In this document: piece by piece, positions 1 to 7,786 of the stretch | Layout: each line of letters opens with the position of its first letter | How positions within the stretch are numbered: position 1 is the first letter of the stretch | Assembly (NCBI GenBank): GCA_012730045.1 | Contig: JAAYBR010000104.1 | Span: 1 to 59,829, forward strand | Direction: 5' to 3' | DNA: 59,829 nucleotides | Source of the DNA: Candidatus Hydrogenedentota bacterium | GTDB taxonomy: Bacteria > Hydrogenedentota > Hydrogenedentia > Hydrogenedentales > CAITNO01 | Program-made: the position numbers and the translations under genes | The notes under the pieces: generated by a model | What the model was told of the DNA's origin: nothing | Databases searched by the model: none | The model's input: the letters and a program-made list of their open reading frames with translations, nothing else

Positions 1-102
1 AGGGCAATCGCACTAAAATGTCCCTCGAGAAACGCCTGCGAGCGGCATGGACGTCCCTTGGTTATGTGATTCTGTCTTTGTTGTCCCAACGGGACATCCG
101 CC

Positions 103-399
103 TATAGCCCAGGCCAGGCCGCCGCCCAAAGGGCCAGGCCTGCCCTGGGTTGCGCGCCCCAAAACACTTCTTGCCCCAAAGGGGCATCCGAAATTTGCGC
201 GCCGGGAAGAAGACAAGGCAGGCGGGACGCCTGCGGTACGGAACCGCCCCGCAGGTCTTCTTCGTACCGCAGGCGTCCCGCCTGCCTTGTCTTTGGGCAC
301 TCGCCGTAATTTCGGCTGCCCCGTTGGGGCATGATTCTTTCTGTCCGGGCAACCCAGGGCAGGCCTGGCCCTTCGGGCGGCGGCCTGGCCTGGGCTATA
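103..399. repeat. 297-bp nested imperfect palindrome
   Basis: Outer arms at 103-153 and 349-399 are reverse complements over 51 bp with one mismatch. Middle segments (about 170-200 and 310-335) also pair partly. Inner arms at 212-240 and 263-291 are perfect 29-bp complements around a 22-bp spacer. Each inner arm is a copy of a dispersed 29-bp repeat also found near 10.06 and 27.1 kb. Reading frames exist on both strands but look like repeat translation, so positions 1-498 are treated as non-coding. No transposase is present. Confidence 0.85.
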
Positions 400-498
400 T
401 TCGGAAACGCTTTCAGCGTTGAAGGGGTTGGGCGGCGGGAAATTACCAGACTCCATCCAGAAAGTACCCACGGATTTTTGTGCGATTGCCCTGCAGAT

Positions 499-527
499 TT
501 GATGTTTTGAATGCGGAAGACTATCAT
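499..527 (+). promoter_or_regulatory. Putative sigma-70 promoter
   Basis: TTGATG at 499-504, a 17-bp spacer and TATCAT at 522-527. Transcription would begin near 534, about 65 nt before the ATG at 598. Confidence 0.5.
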
Positions 528-597
528 AATCCAAGCTAAACGCCCTTTCTGCGGACATCTGCGGGGAGCCGGGAAACGTGAAGGAAGGAGAGACAGC

Positions 598-1950
598 ATG
601 ACGCGAGCATCCTTGTTGACGGGTTTGTTGACGCTGGAAATGGCATGCCTTGGGCTGTCCCACGGGTGTGCAGGCGGAGACATGGGCGCATCCAAAAAGG
701 TGCTCGAAAAAGTCTCCCTGTCAAAATACGCGGCAGCCAACGGCAGCCTCGATTTTGACATTGTAGACGGGAAGTTGAAAGAGGGGCGCGCGGTTTACCT
801 CTTGAATTGGGACCTGGCCTATTGGGTGCAGGGGGAAACTGTGCATGCCGTGAATGACAGGGCGCGGGAATTGTCGCCGGACCTGCCCCCGGCGCCGGAC
901 GGCATCACCTATGAAGCCGTGTATGATGCGTCCTGCGATGGTGATCATGTCAGATTGGGGCAGCGGGCCGCGCAGATTTCCTTTGAAGGGGGGGAACTGT
1001 CGGAGAAGGAGGCCGGAGAACTGAAACATGCGCTGGAAGCGCGTCCGGATGACCTATGGGCGAGGACGATGCTGCTTGGCTACCACGCCAAAAAGAAATA
1101 TAACTCGGATGATGCCCGCAGGGAGTATGAGCGGCATGTGCTCTGGCTGGCAAGGAACGCGCCCGCCTCGCCCGTCATGGGATCACCCGTGGTGGAGCTT
1201 AACCCGGTGCTTAACCCCGAAGCCTACGCCGAGGCTGCGGCCCTGATGCGGGGGCATGTCGAAAACGAGCCGCGCAACCTGTTCCTGCTTGCCAACGCCG
1301 CCAACTTCTTCCTGATATGTGAAAATGAAGTTGCAGAGGAAATCCTGAAAAAATGCATCGCGATTGAGCCCGACAACCCGCGTTGGCACCAGGAATTGGG
1401 TTTTCTGTATTCCCTTTCCGTAGTGGCGGGTGAAGGTTCCGGTGTTGCCGACGATCCGGATGCGGAGAACGCGCGCAAGGCGCTCGCCTCTCTGGAGCAG
1501 GCGGCGGCCTTGACCACCGAGCCGGAAGAGAAGTCATCGCAGTTGACTGAACTTGCGGAAATGGCCTTTGCGGCTGGCGAGTTGGAAAAGGCGCGCGGGT
1601 ACTGCATGAAGCTGTTGGCGGGCGATGGCGGGCCGGGCGGTTGGAACCGGGGCAACCGGATACACACCGGCAACGCCGTGCTGGGGAGAATTGCCCTTGT
1701 TGAAGAGGCGGTGGAGAAGGCAAAGGGACACCTGATTTCGGCGGGAAAATGCGGCGGTTCCCCGCAACTGGACTCCTTCGGTCCCGACATGACACTGGCC
1801 AACGAGCTGCTGCAACGGGGCGAAACGGACGCGGTTGTTGAGTACCTTGAGCTTTGCGGCACCTTTTGGAACAAAGCGGCCACAGACAAATGGGTTGCCG
1901 CGATAAAGCGGGGCGAGAAACCGGTGCTTGACAGGTATAACCGGGAGTGA
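598..1950 (+). CDS. Secreted TPR-like protein of unknown function
   Basis: The start at 598 is chosen because AAGGAAGGAG lies just upstream; an in-frame ATG at 511 lacks such a site. The 450-residue product begins with a short hydrophobic segment ending in LSHGC, which could be a poor lipobox, so it is probably exported. Residues about 130-260 contain degenerate tetratricopeptide-like helical pairs (ALEARPDDLWARTML, AIEPDNPRWHQELGFLY), and further helices follow to the end. No catalytic motif is visible. It is monocistronic, with its own promoter at 499-527. The function is unknown; a scaffold role is only suggested by the repeats. Confidence 0.75.
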   Translation: MTRASLLTGLLTLEMACLGLSHGCAGGDMGASKKVLEKVSLSKYAAANGSLDFDIVDGKLKEGRAVYLLNWDLAYWVQGETVHAVNDRARELSPDLPPAPDGITYEAVYDASCDGDHVRLGQRAAQISFEGGELSEKEAGELKHALEARPDDLWARTMLLGYHAKKKYNSDDARREYERHVLWLARNAPASPVMGSPVVELNPVLNPEAYAEAAALMRGHVENEPRNLFLLANAANFFLICENEVAEEILKKCIAIEPDNPRWHQELGFLYSLSVVAGEGSGVADDPDAENARKALASLEQAAALTTEPEEKSSQLTELAEMAFAAGELEKARGYCMKLLAGDGGPGGWNRGNRIHTGNAVLGRIALVEEAVEKAKGHLISAGKCGGSPQLDSFGPDMTLANELLQRGETDAVVEYLELCGTFWNKAATDKWVAAIKRGEKPVLDRYNRE

Positions 1951-2160
1951 CGCGGGGCGTTTTCTCCTGTTTTCGGGCAAACATGATTTTTAGTGCATCC
2001 CGGCGGGGGTGCGGGATGATCGCAGGCGGTTGAGCGAAGCGACACCCACAGCCCCCTCCAGAGACAAACCGGCGGCATCGCCGCACTCAACCACCGGCTG
2101 GGGCATCGCACGGTTGAAGTGCCGTGTCCATAAGGGACTCGCCGGGGACGAACACCGAGC

Positions 2161-2232
2161 TGGCACGGGCTTCCAGCCCGTGTTTTGGGTCATGGATGCA
2201 GCCAAAGAAACACGGGCTGGAAGCCCGTGCCA
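2161..2232. repeat. Perfect inverted repeat, GGGCT-TCC-AGCCC family
   Basis: Arms 2161-2185 and 2208-2232 are perfect 25-bp reverse complements. Each arm is itself a hairpin, CACGGGCT / TCC / AGCCCGTG. A third copy with different flanks lies at 37279-37307. It occupies the 1951-2299 intergenic stretch, where nothing else was recognised apart from a weak 7-bp stem at 2274-2297 without a T tract. Confidence 0.85.
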
Positions 2233-2299
2233 CCTCACTGCGCGCTGCCGACGCCGTCCTTTCAGCACGGCATCCCGGCTCTGAAATGCGCCGGGAGAA

Positions 2300-3157
2300 T
2301 CAGAAGGGCTGCTTCAGCACCGCGTACTTGAGCCAGTTGACGAACTCGCACTCGCGCTGGTCGTCCTCGACAATGCTGTCGTCAATCTTGAGCTGCCAGC
2401 GGATGTGCTTCAGGGTGGGATCGTTGTGGACGGCCTCGAAGCTCTCCACGTACCGCATCATGTCCCCGTGGTCTTTGAACCAGCCCTGCTTGATGAGCCG
2501 CTCCTCGCGGGCGAGGATGAGGCGGGCCACCTCGTGCAGGTTGTACTCGGGGTGGTACTGCGTGGCCCAGAAAACGCCCTTCTTGAACTCGACAGCGGCG
2601 GCCTCCACCACGCTCCAGTCGTTCCCCGCGAGCAGCGTGGCCCCCTCGGGCAGCTCGACCACCTGGTCGTCGTGGCTGACGAAATGGGAGTAGACCACCG
2701 GCTTCCCGTCCATCATGGGGTGTTTGCGGCCCTGTTCGGTGAGCATGATCTTGGTGGCGATGCCCATCTCGCGGCCCCTGGGGTGGGGCTCCACGCGCCC
2801 GCCCGCGACGAAGCAGGCGAGCTGGATGGCCCAGCAGCTCCCAAACTGGGGGATGCCCGCCTCGTAGGCGCGCAGGCACAGATCCTTGTGCGCCTGCACG
2901 CGCGGGTCGTCGTTGTGGTAGATCGTCAGGTTGCAGCCGGGCCAGATGACCCCCGCATAGCCGGACAGCTCGGCGTCCGTCGGCGGCGTGGCGCCGGGGT
3001 CGCTGCTGAACCACACGTCGTACTCCGCGCCGGGCAGGCGGCGCTGAAGCAGGAGGCCGTAGAGCTCCCCGGCGAGGGTCATCCCCACCGAATCAAACTG
3101 CTGGCGGCTTTCAAGGCTGTACCCGTCGGGAATCAGGAAACGCAGTTTCTCAGACAT
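2300..3157 (-). CDS. Class I glutamine amidotransferase (GMP synthase-like)
   Basis: The 285-residue protein has the class I GATase triad: nucleophile Cys108 in FGSCWAIQ, and His202 and Glu204 in TQYHPEYN. The family releases ammonia from glutamine or has evolved into peptidase-like hydrolases. No synthetase domain is fused and no partner is adjacent, so the substrate is unknown. The gene follows the CE7 esterase with a 27-nt gap, so the two are probably co-transcribed. Residues after about 215 form a helical extension (residues around ERLIKQGWFKDHGD) beyond the minimal domain. ATG at 3157 is preceded by the purine-rich AGGAG of the intergenic gap. Confidence 0.85.
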   Translation of the reverse strand: MSEKLRFLIPDGYSLESRQQFDSVGMTLAGELYGLLLQRRLPGAEYDVWFSSDPGATPPTDAELSGYAGVIWPGCNLTIYHNDDPRVQAHKDLCLRAYEAGIPQFGSCWAIQLACFVAGGRVEPHPRGREMGIATKIMLTEQGRKHPMMDGKPVVYSHFVSHDDQVVELPEGATLLAGNDWSVVEAAAVEFKKGVFWATQYHPEYNLHEVARLILAREERLIKQGWFKDHGDMMRYVESFEAVHNDPTLKHIRWQLKIDDSIVEDDQRECEFVNWLKYAVLKQPF

Positions 3158-3184
3158 GAAAGAAGACTCCTTTGTTTTTGAAAA

Positions 3185-4147
3185 TCACAGTCCGGCCATG
3201 AACTGGAACGCCTGGTCCATGAATCCGGGGTAATGCTCGTGGGCGAAGTCGGGGAACAGCGCCATTTCCTTGGGCGCCGTGATCCTGTTGTACGCGGCGA
3301 ACTGCGAGGACGCCGGGCAGATCTCGTCCATCAGCCCGACGGCCATGAGCACCTCGCCGCGGATGCGCGGCGCGAGATGCTGGCAGTCCACATACCCCAG
3401 GCGGGTGAAGATTTCCGTCTCCCGCTCATGGCGCGGGTCAAACCGGCGGAACCAGTCGCGCAGCTCCTCGTAGGCATCCTTCGCGAGGTCCATCTCCCAG
3501 ACCCGGCGGTAGTCGCAGAGGAAGGGGCACATGGGCGCGAGGCGGCGGATGCGCGGCTCCAGCGCCGCGCACGCCAGGGTGAGCGCGCCGCCCTGCGACA
3601 TGCCCATCGCGCCCACGCGGCGCGCGTCCACCTCGGGAAGCGCCATGACCACCCGCGCCAGCTGCACGGTGTCCAGAAAGACGCTCCGGTAGAAAAGCCG
3701 CTCCGGGGCGTCGTCCAGCCCGCGGATGATGTGGCCGTGAAGCGTGTTCCCCAGCGCGCCGCCGGGGTCCTGCGACCGGCCGCCCTGCCCGCGCACGTCC
3801 AGCGCGGCCACGGAGAACCCGAGGGCGGCCAGGCCCAGCTTGTCCTGCCAGTCGCCGCTGCTGCCGCTGTACCCGTGGAACTGGAGCACGGCGGGGTGGG
3901 GCACCTCCTCCGAACGCCGGGGCCGCAGGTATTTTGCATAGACCCGCGCCCCGCCGACGCCGGTGAACCACAGGTCGAAACACTCCGCATAGGGGGTCTG
4001 GAATTCGGCGGGCAGAAACTCCGGCGCGGGGGGCGTGGCCTCCAGCTCCGCCAGCGCCGCCGCCCAGTAGGCGTCGAAATCTGCGGGCTTGGGGGTGATC
4101 CCCCGGTACACCCGCAGTTCCTCCAGGGGCATGTCTATCATGGGCAT
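3185..4147 (-). CDS. Acetyl xylan esterase, carbohydrate esterase family 7 type
   Basis: This 320-residue protein is a typical full-length CE7 (AXE1/cephalosporin-C deacetylase) alpha/beta hydrolase. The visible triad is Ser184 in GMSQGG, Asp274 in GLMDEICPASS and His303 in FAHEHYPG. The family motif RGQGG is at about 119-123. Members remove acetyl groups from xylo-oligosaccharides and related sugars. No signal peptide is seen, so it probably acts on imported oligosaccharides. It is the first gene of a two-gene unit with the downstream amidotransferase. It diverges from the ferredoxin gene at 4382. Confidence 0.88.
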   Translation of the reverse strand: MPMIDMPLEELRVYRGITPKPADFDAYWAAALAELEATPPAPEFLPAEFQTPYAECFDLWFTGVGGARVYAKYLRPRRSEEVPHPAVLQFHGYSGSSGDWQDKLGLAALGFSVAALDVRGQGGRSQDPGGALGNTLHGHIIRGLDDAPERLFYRSVFLDTVQLARVVMALPEVDARRVGAMGMSQGGALTLACAALEPRIRRLAPMCPFLCDYRRVWEMDLAKDAYEELRDWFRRFDPRHERETEIFTRLGYVDCQHLAPRIRGEVLMAVGLMDEICPASSQFAAYNRITAPKEMALFPDFAHEHYPGFMDQAFQFMAGL

Positions 4148-4180
4148 GGGGCGCGTCTCCCGCCGTGGAAAAGTCCCAAG

Positions 4181-4189
4181 ATCCTACCA
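4181..4189 (-). promoter_or_regulatory. Possible extended -10 promoter for the esterase unit
   Basis: On the minus strand this reads TGG followed by TAGGAT, an extended -10 pattern about 40 nt before the ATG at 4147. No good -35 is visible. Confidence 0.3.
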
Positions 4190-4227
4190 CACCGGGGCCG
4201 CGCCGCCAAAGCCGCGACGTTTTCCGG

Positions 4228-4257
4228 TTGACAGTGCCGCCCCGCCGGACGCACAAT
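4228..4257 (+). promoter_or_regulatory. Putative sigma-70 promoter
   Basis: TTGACA at 4228-4233 (perfect -35), 18-bp spacer, CACAAT at 4252-4257. It would serve the ferredoxin-type gene at 4382 with a leader of about 115 nt. Confidence 0.45.
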
Positions 4258-4381
4258 GAAGACGTCCTCCGGCGCGGCGCGTCGGGGGAGCCTGCCGGCA
4301 GGCACGGCTCCGCGCAGTCTGTGGCGTGTTGTTCCACTCGGGGGTGCGGCAAAGCGTCCCCTCCCCCGGAAAGGAGACCCC

Positions 4382-5665
4382 ATGGCGCACAGGACCCTTA
4401 CTTCGGCATACCAGCGGCTGACGGACCGGTTGAACCGGGCACCCCAGGGCGCGCCGCCCTCGGAACTCCTGCACGGCATCCTGAAGATGCTTTTCAGCGA
4501 GCGGGAGGCCGACCTGGTCTCCCTCCTCCCCATCAAGCCTTTCACCGCCAAGAAGGCGGCGCTGGTGTGGAAGATGGCGGAGGACGAGGCCGCGGGCGTG
4601 CTGGACGAACTGGCGCACCGGGCGATCCTGCTGGACTATGAGCGGCCGGACGGCGTCCACGCGTACATGCTCCCCCCGCCGATGGCGGGGTTCTTTGAGT
4701 TCTCCCTCATGCGGGTGCGCGACGACCTCGACCAGAAGGCCCTTTCCGACCTGTTCGAGCAGTACATCACGCGGGAGGACGACTTCATGCGCGAACTGGT
4801 CGGGCAGGGCGGCACGCAGATGGGGCGCGCCCTGGTGCAGGAGCCCGCGCTGCCGGAGGACGAGGCGCTCCACGTGCTGGACCACGAGCGGGCCACGGAG
4901 GTCATCCGGACGGCGACCCACATCGGCGTGGCCATGTGCTACTGCCGCCACAAGGCCATGCACCAGGGCCGGAAGTGTGACGCCCCCATGGACATCTGCA
5001 TGACCTTCAACACCCCGGCGGAGTCCCTCATCCGCCACGGCCACGTGCGCAAGATTGACCGCGCGGAATGCCTGGACCTGCTCCAGCGGGCCTACGAGCA
5101 CAACCTGGTGCAGTTCAGCGAGAACCAGCAGAGAGGTGTCAGCTTCATCTGCAACTGCTGCGGGTGCTGCTGCGAGGCCCTGACCGCCGCCCGCCGTTTC
5201 GCGCTGATGCGCCCCATCAACACGACCAATTACCTGCCGGAGGTGGACACGGAGGCCTGCACGGGCTGCGGCAAGTGCGCGGCCCTGTGCCCCGTGGAGG
5301 CCATGAGCGTCGTGTCGGCCAACGACCCGCGCGACCGTCGCCGCAAGAAGGCCCGGGTGGACGTGTCGGTGTGCCTCGGATGCGGGGTCTGCGTGCGGCC
5401 CTGCCCCAAGGACGCCATCAAGCTCAAACCGCGCGGGAAACGGGTCATCGTGCCGAAGAACGCCGTGCACCGCGCGGTGCTGATGGCGGTCGAGCGGGGA
5501 AAACTCCAGCACCTGCTGTTTGACAACCGGGCGTCCATGACGCACCAGGCCATGGCCGCGGTGCTCGGGGCGGTGCTGCGGCTGCCCCCGGTGAAGCGCG
5601 CCGCGGCGGCCAAGCTGCTGAACTCGCGCTACGTGGACGCCCTGCTCGCCCGCGCGCCGCAGTGA
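4382..5665 (+). CDS. 4Fe-4S ferredoxin-domain protein
   Basis: The start at 4382 follows AAAGGAG. The 427-residue protein has a helical N-terminal half resembling a winged-helix fold (about 30-100). A cysteine-rich middle follows, with CYCRH near 186, further Cys at 199 and 206, and a CNCCGCCCE run at about 257-265. Two 4Fe-4S ferredoxin motifs are CTGCGKCAALCP (about 293-304) and CLGCGVCVRPCP (about 331-342). It has the look of an iron-sulfur oxidoreductase module found beside anaerobic redox enzymes. No catalytic domain is recognised. It is cytosolic by lack of a signal or membrane segment, and apparently monocistronic. Electron transfer is inferred; the partner is unknown. Confidence 0.85.
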   Translation: MAHRTLTSAYQRLTDRLNRAPQGAPPSELLHGILKMLFSEREADLVSLLPIKPFTAKKAALVWKMAEDEAAGVLDELAHRAILLDYERPDGVHAYMLPPPMAGFFEFSLMRVRDDLDQKALSDLFEQYITREDDFMRELVGQGGTQMGRALVQEPALPEDEALHVLDHERATEVIRTATHIGVAMCYCRHKAMHQGRKCDAPMDICMTFNTPAESLIRHGHVRKIDRAECLDLLQRAYEHNLVQFSENQQRGVSFICNCCGCCCEALTAARRFALMRPINTTNYLPEVDTEACTGCGKCAALCPVEAMSVVSANDPRDRRRKKARVDVSVCLGCGVCVRPCPKDAIKLKPRGKRVIVPKNAVHRAVLMAVERGKLQHLLFDNRASMTHQAMAAVLGAVLRLPPVKRAAAAKLLNSRYVDALLARAPQ

Positions 5666-5669
5666 CCCC

Positions 5670-5840
5670 TCACAGCTTCTCCGCGATGGCGGCGACGTCG
5701 TCGAACCGGGCGCCGGCCAGCGCGGCGACGCTGTGCAGCCCGTGCCACTCGATGGTGCCCAGGGGGATGAACAGGGTCGGGCAGGCGTCCCGGGCCGCCT
5801 CGATCTCGGCGGGCATCATGTGTTCCAGCCGCACTTCCAT
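5670..5840 (-). pseudogene. Creatininase-family remnant with internal deletion
   Basis: A 56-codon open frame starts at ATG 5840 and ends 4 nt beyond the preceding plus-strand stop. It begins with the N-terminal signature of creatininase/amidohydrolase proteins (MPAEIEAARDACP, then FIPLGTIEWHGLH). It then jumps to a 21-residue helical tail ending in AAIAEKL. Family members are about 240-280 residues and carry further metal ligands that are absent here. The simplest reading is a large in-frame deletion joining the two ends of the gene. A functional miniature protein cannot be excluded. Confidence 0.6.
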
Positions 5841-5862
5841 GCCGTGCCTCCTCCGATGGGGC

Positions 5863-6189
5863 CTACCGCACGCCGCGCAGTTTCTTGAGCAGGGCGTAGG
5901 CCTCGTTCAGGGCACGCATGGCATCCTGGTCGCCGCCGAGGTCGGGATGGTGGACCTTGGCCTTCTTGCGGTAGGCGCGCTCGATCTCCTCCCAGGGGGC
6001 CGAGGGCGACACGCCCAGCAGGCGGTAGCACACCTCGGCGTCGCGGGGGTTCGGGGGGGCCTGGGGCGGGTCGGGGATGTGCTCCCCCCGCAGCTCGCGC
6101 AGGGCGCGCATGACCGTGGGCCAGAGCCCCGCCCAGCTCAGCACGATGATGATGATCGCGAGGAAAACCAGCTCTTGAAAACCGGGCAT
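5863..6189 (-). CDS. Membrane-anchored J-domain protein
   Basis: The 108-residue protein has one N-terminal membrane segment (about 5-24, FLAIIIIVLSWAGLWPTV). A C-terminal J domain spans about 51-105, with the essential HPD at 81-83 (KVHHPDLGG). J domains stimulate the ATPase of Hsp70 (DnaK); the anchor would recruit DnaK to the inner membrane face. It lies 39 nt downstream of the rhomboid gene on the same strand, so the two may be co-transcribed. No G/F or zinc-finger region is present, so it is not a full DnaJ. Confidence 0.88.
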   Translation of the reverse strand: MPGFQELVFLAIIIIVLSWAGLWPTVMRALRELRGEHIPDPPQAPPNPRDAEVCYRLLGVSPSAPWEEIERAYRKKAKVHHPDLGGDQDAMRALNEAYALLKKLRGVR

Positions 6190-6228
6190 GGCGCCTTCCT
6201 GTCCAGCCGTCTCGGACCAGGCCCGGGC

Positions 6229-6972
6229 CTAGTCCCTTGGGCGGAACTCAAATATGTTGTCGGGGTCGTCGTCGCCGCCCCCGGGGTTGCGTTTCTGCCA
6301 CCGCTCGCGGTTGCGCTGGCGCAGCCACTGCTGGTAACGGGGAATCAGCTGCATCATCACCCAGCCCATGCCCATCCCGCCGAGGTGCGTGGAAACGGAG
6401 GCATTGGTCTCACCGAAAGCCCACACCAGGTTGAGCGCGGCGATGATGGCCACCAGCGTCGCGGCGCTCATGGGCACGGGCAGGGGGAACAGCAGTATCT
6501 GCCGCGCGGGGTCGGCCACGGCAAAGGCCACCAGCACGCCGAGCACGGAACCGCTGGCCCCCACAATCACCGGATTCTGCCCGAACAGCCCGAGGGAAAA
6601 GAGCGACAGCAGCACGCCGACGGCGCCGCAGGCAACGTACAGCACGGTGAACTGGCGGCTTCCCAGCAGGCGCTCCACGTCCGGCCCGAAGAAGAACAGC
6701 CAGAGCATGTTCATGACGAGGTGCATGAGGCCGCCGTGGAGGAACTGGTAGGTCAGGGGCTGCCACAGGCTCCCGCGCATGAAGTCGCCGGGCACGAACC
6801 CGAACCATTCCACGGCGGTGACACCGGAGAGCGCCTCCAGCGGCGCAAGGAGGAGCTGGGCGGCAAAGACCGCGGCGTTGAGAAGGATGAGCCGCCGCAC
6901 CATGTAGGTGACGCCGTGCCCCCCGAAACCGTAGGGGGAATCGTCGGTGTATGTGTCCTGGTAGCCTCGCAT
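6229..6972 (-). CDS. Rhomboid-family intramembrane serine protease
   Basis: The 247-residue protein has six or so membrane segments. The rhomboid signatures are HGGLMHLVMNM in the region of segment 2, the nucleophile Ser140 in GASGS, and catalytic His196 in THLGGMGMG. The C-terminus is a charged cytoplasmic tail. The family cleaves membrane-protein substrates within or near the bilayer. AGGGAGC precedes the ATG at 6972. It sits between lepB and the J-domain gene, which makes a membrane-protein processing cluster. The substrate is not predictable. Confidence 0.92.
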   Translation of the reverse strand: MRGYQDTYTDDSPYGFGGHGVTYMVRRLILLNAAVFAAQLLLAPLEALSGVTAVEWFGFVPGDFMRGSLWQPLTYQFLHGGLMHLVMNMLWLFFFGPDVERLLGSRQFTVLYVACGAVGVLLSLFSLGLFGQNPVIVGASGSVLGVLVAFAVADPARQILLFPLPVPMSAATLVAIIAALNLVWAFGETNASVSTHLGGMGMGWVMMQLIPRYQQWLRQRNRERWQKRNPGGGDDDPDNIFEFRPRD

Positions 6973-7117
6973 GGGCGCTCCCTGCCGGCAGAATCGGGCC
7001 TATTGTACCCGAACCGGCGGCCCGCGCGCCGCCGCGCCGGGGGAGTGGGAGGTCTCGCGGGCAAGCGATGGGTTCGCTTCGCTGCCAATGAAGTAAGCTG
7101 GCGAGACCGCCCGCAAA

Positions 7118-7188
7118 GTAGACGCGCCATCTTGGCGCGTTCTTTGGCCAACGGAAACCCCAAGAACGCGGCAGGATGCCGCGTCTAC
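7118..7188. repeat. Inverted pair of 27-bp palindromic repeats with a swapped stem base pair
   Basis: Copy 1 (7118-7144, plus) and copy 2 (7162-7188, minus) share the flanks GTAGAC and GTTCTT around a hairpin. Copy 1 has GCGCCA-TCT-TGGCGC; copy 2 has GCGGCA-TCC-TGCCGC. The differences are one loop base and one stem pair changed on both sides (C-G against G-C). The preceding 7041-7112 holds a further weak dyad around GGTCTCGC and GCGAGACC. The element fills the lepB-rhomboid gap, which contains no gene. Confidence 0.8.
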
Positions 7189-7189
7189 A

Positions 7190-7780
7190 TCACTCCCCGG
7201 CCGTGTTGGTCAGGGGGTAGGACCGTATCCTGCCCATGCGGTCGTAGGGGTAGTACCGGAACACGACCCGGCCGATGACGCTTTCGCGGTCGGCGAAGTC
7301 GAAGCCCTCTTCTTTCCGGTCGGGGACGCTGTCGTCGCTGTGGTTCCGGTTGTCGCCGAGAAAGAGCATCTGCCCCTCGGGCACGCGGACCGGCGGGTCT
7401 ATGACGTAGCCCATGGGCTCGCGCAGGTAGGGCTCCGAGGCGTATTTGCCGTTCAGGAACAGCGCGCCGTCCGCCACCGACAACTCGTCGCCCGGAAGGC
7501 CCGCCACCCGCTTCACGAGGTACTCGCCGTTGTGGCGGAACACGACAATGTCTCCCCTGCGGAGGGTGTCCGCGCGCACCGTGACGATCATGTCGCCGGG
7601 CATGAGCGTGGTCTCCATGGAGGACGAGGGCACGAGGAAGAAACGGACGCCCAGGGGGCCGAAGGCGAACACCGCCAGCGCGGCGAGCAGGACCACGGCG
7701 GCCCAGCCCGCCTTCTTGCTGTGGAGCAGGGCGTGGAGCCTTCGGGGCGCGCGGACGGCGGTTTCGGGGGAGGCTTCCAT
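7190..7780 (-). CDS. lepB: Signal peptidase I
   Basis: The 196-residue protein has one N-terminal membrane anchor (about 27-48). Nucleophile Ser54 is in PSSSMETTL, general base Lys90 in LVKRVAGLPGDE, and the box FLGDNRNHSDDS lies near the C-terminus. It removes signal peptides from exported pre-proteins at the outer face of the inner membrane. The gene starts 6 nt after the stop of the TPR gene, so the two are translationally close and probably one transcript. The length is typical of a minimal S26A enzyme. Confidence 0.95.
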   Translation of the reverse strand: MEASPETAVRAPRRLHALLHSKKAGWAAVVLLAALAVFAFGPLGVRFFLVPSSSMETTLMPGDMIVTVRADTLRRGDIVVFRHNGEYLVKRVAGLPGDELSVADGALFLNGKYASEPYLREPMGYVIDPPVRVPEGQMLFLGDNRNHSDDSVPDRKEEGFDFADRESVIGRVVFRYYPYDRMGRIRSYPLTNTAGE

Positions 7781-7786
7781 GACGGC

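Noticed and set aside
103-399. CRISPR-like array
   Set aside because: The repeats are inverted, not regularly spaced direct repeats, and no cas gene is present anywhere in the window.
13-663. Open frames on both strands over the 103-399 palindrome
   Set aside because: They translate the repeats (QAGRLRYG-type and RRDACG-type strings) and show no homology; the palindrome explains them.
2274-2297. Terminator after the amidotransferase gene
   Set aside because: It has only a 7-bp stem with a 10-nt loop and no T tract on the minus strand.
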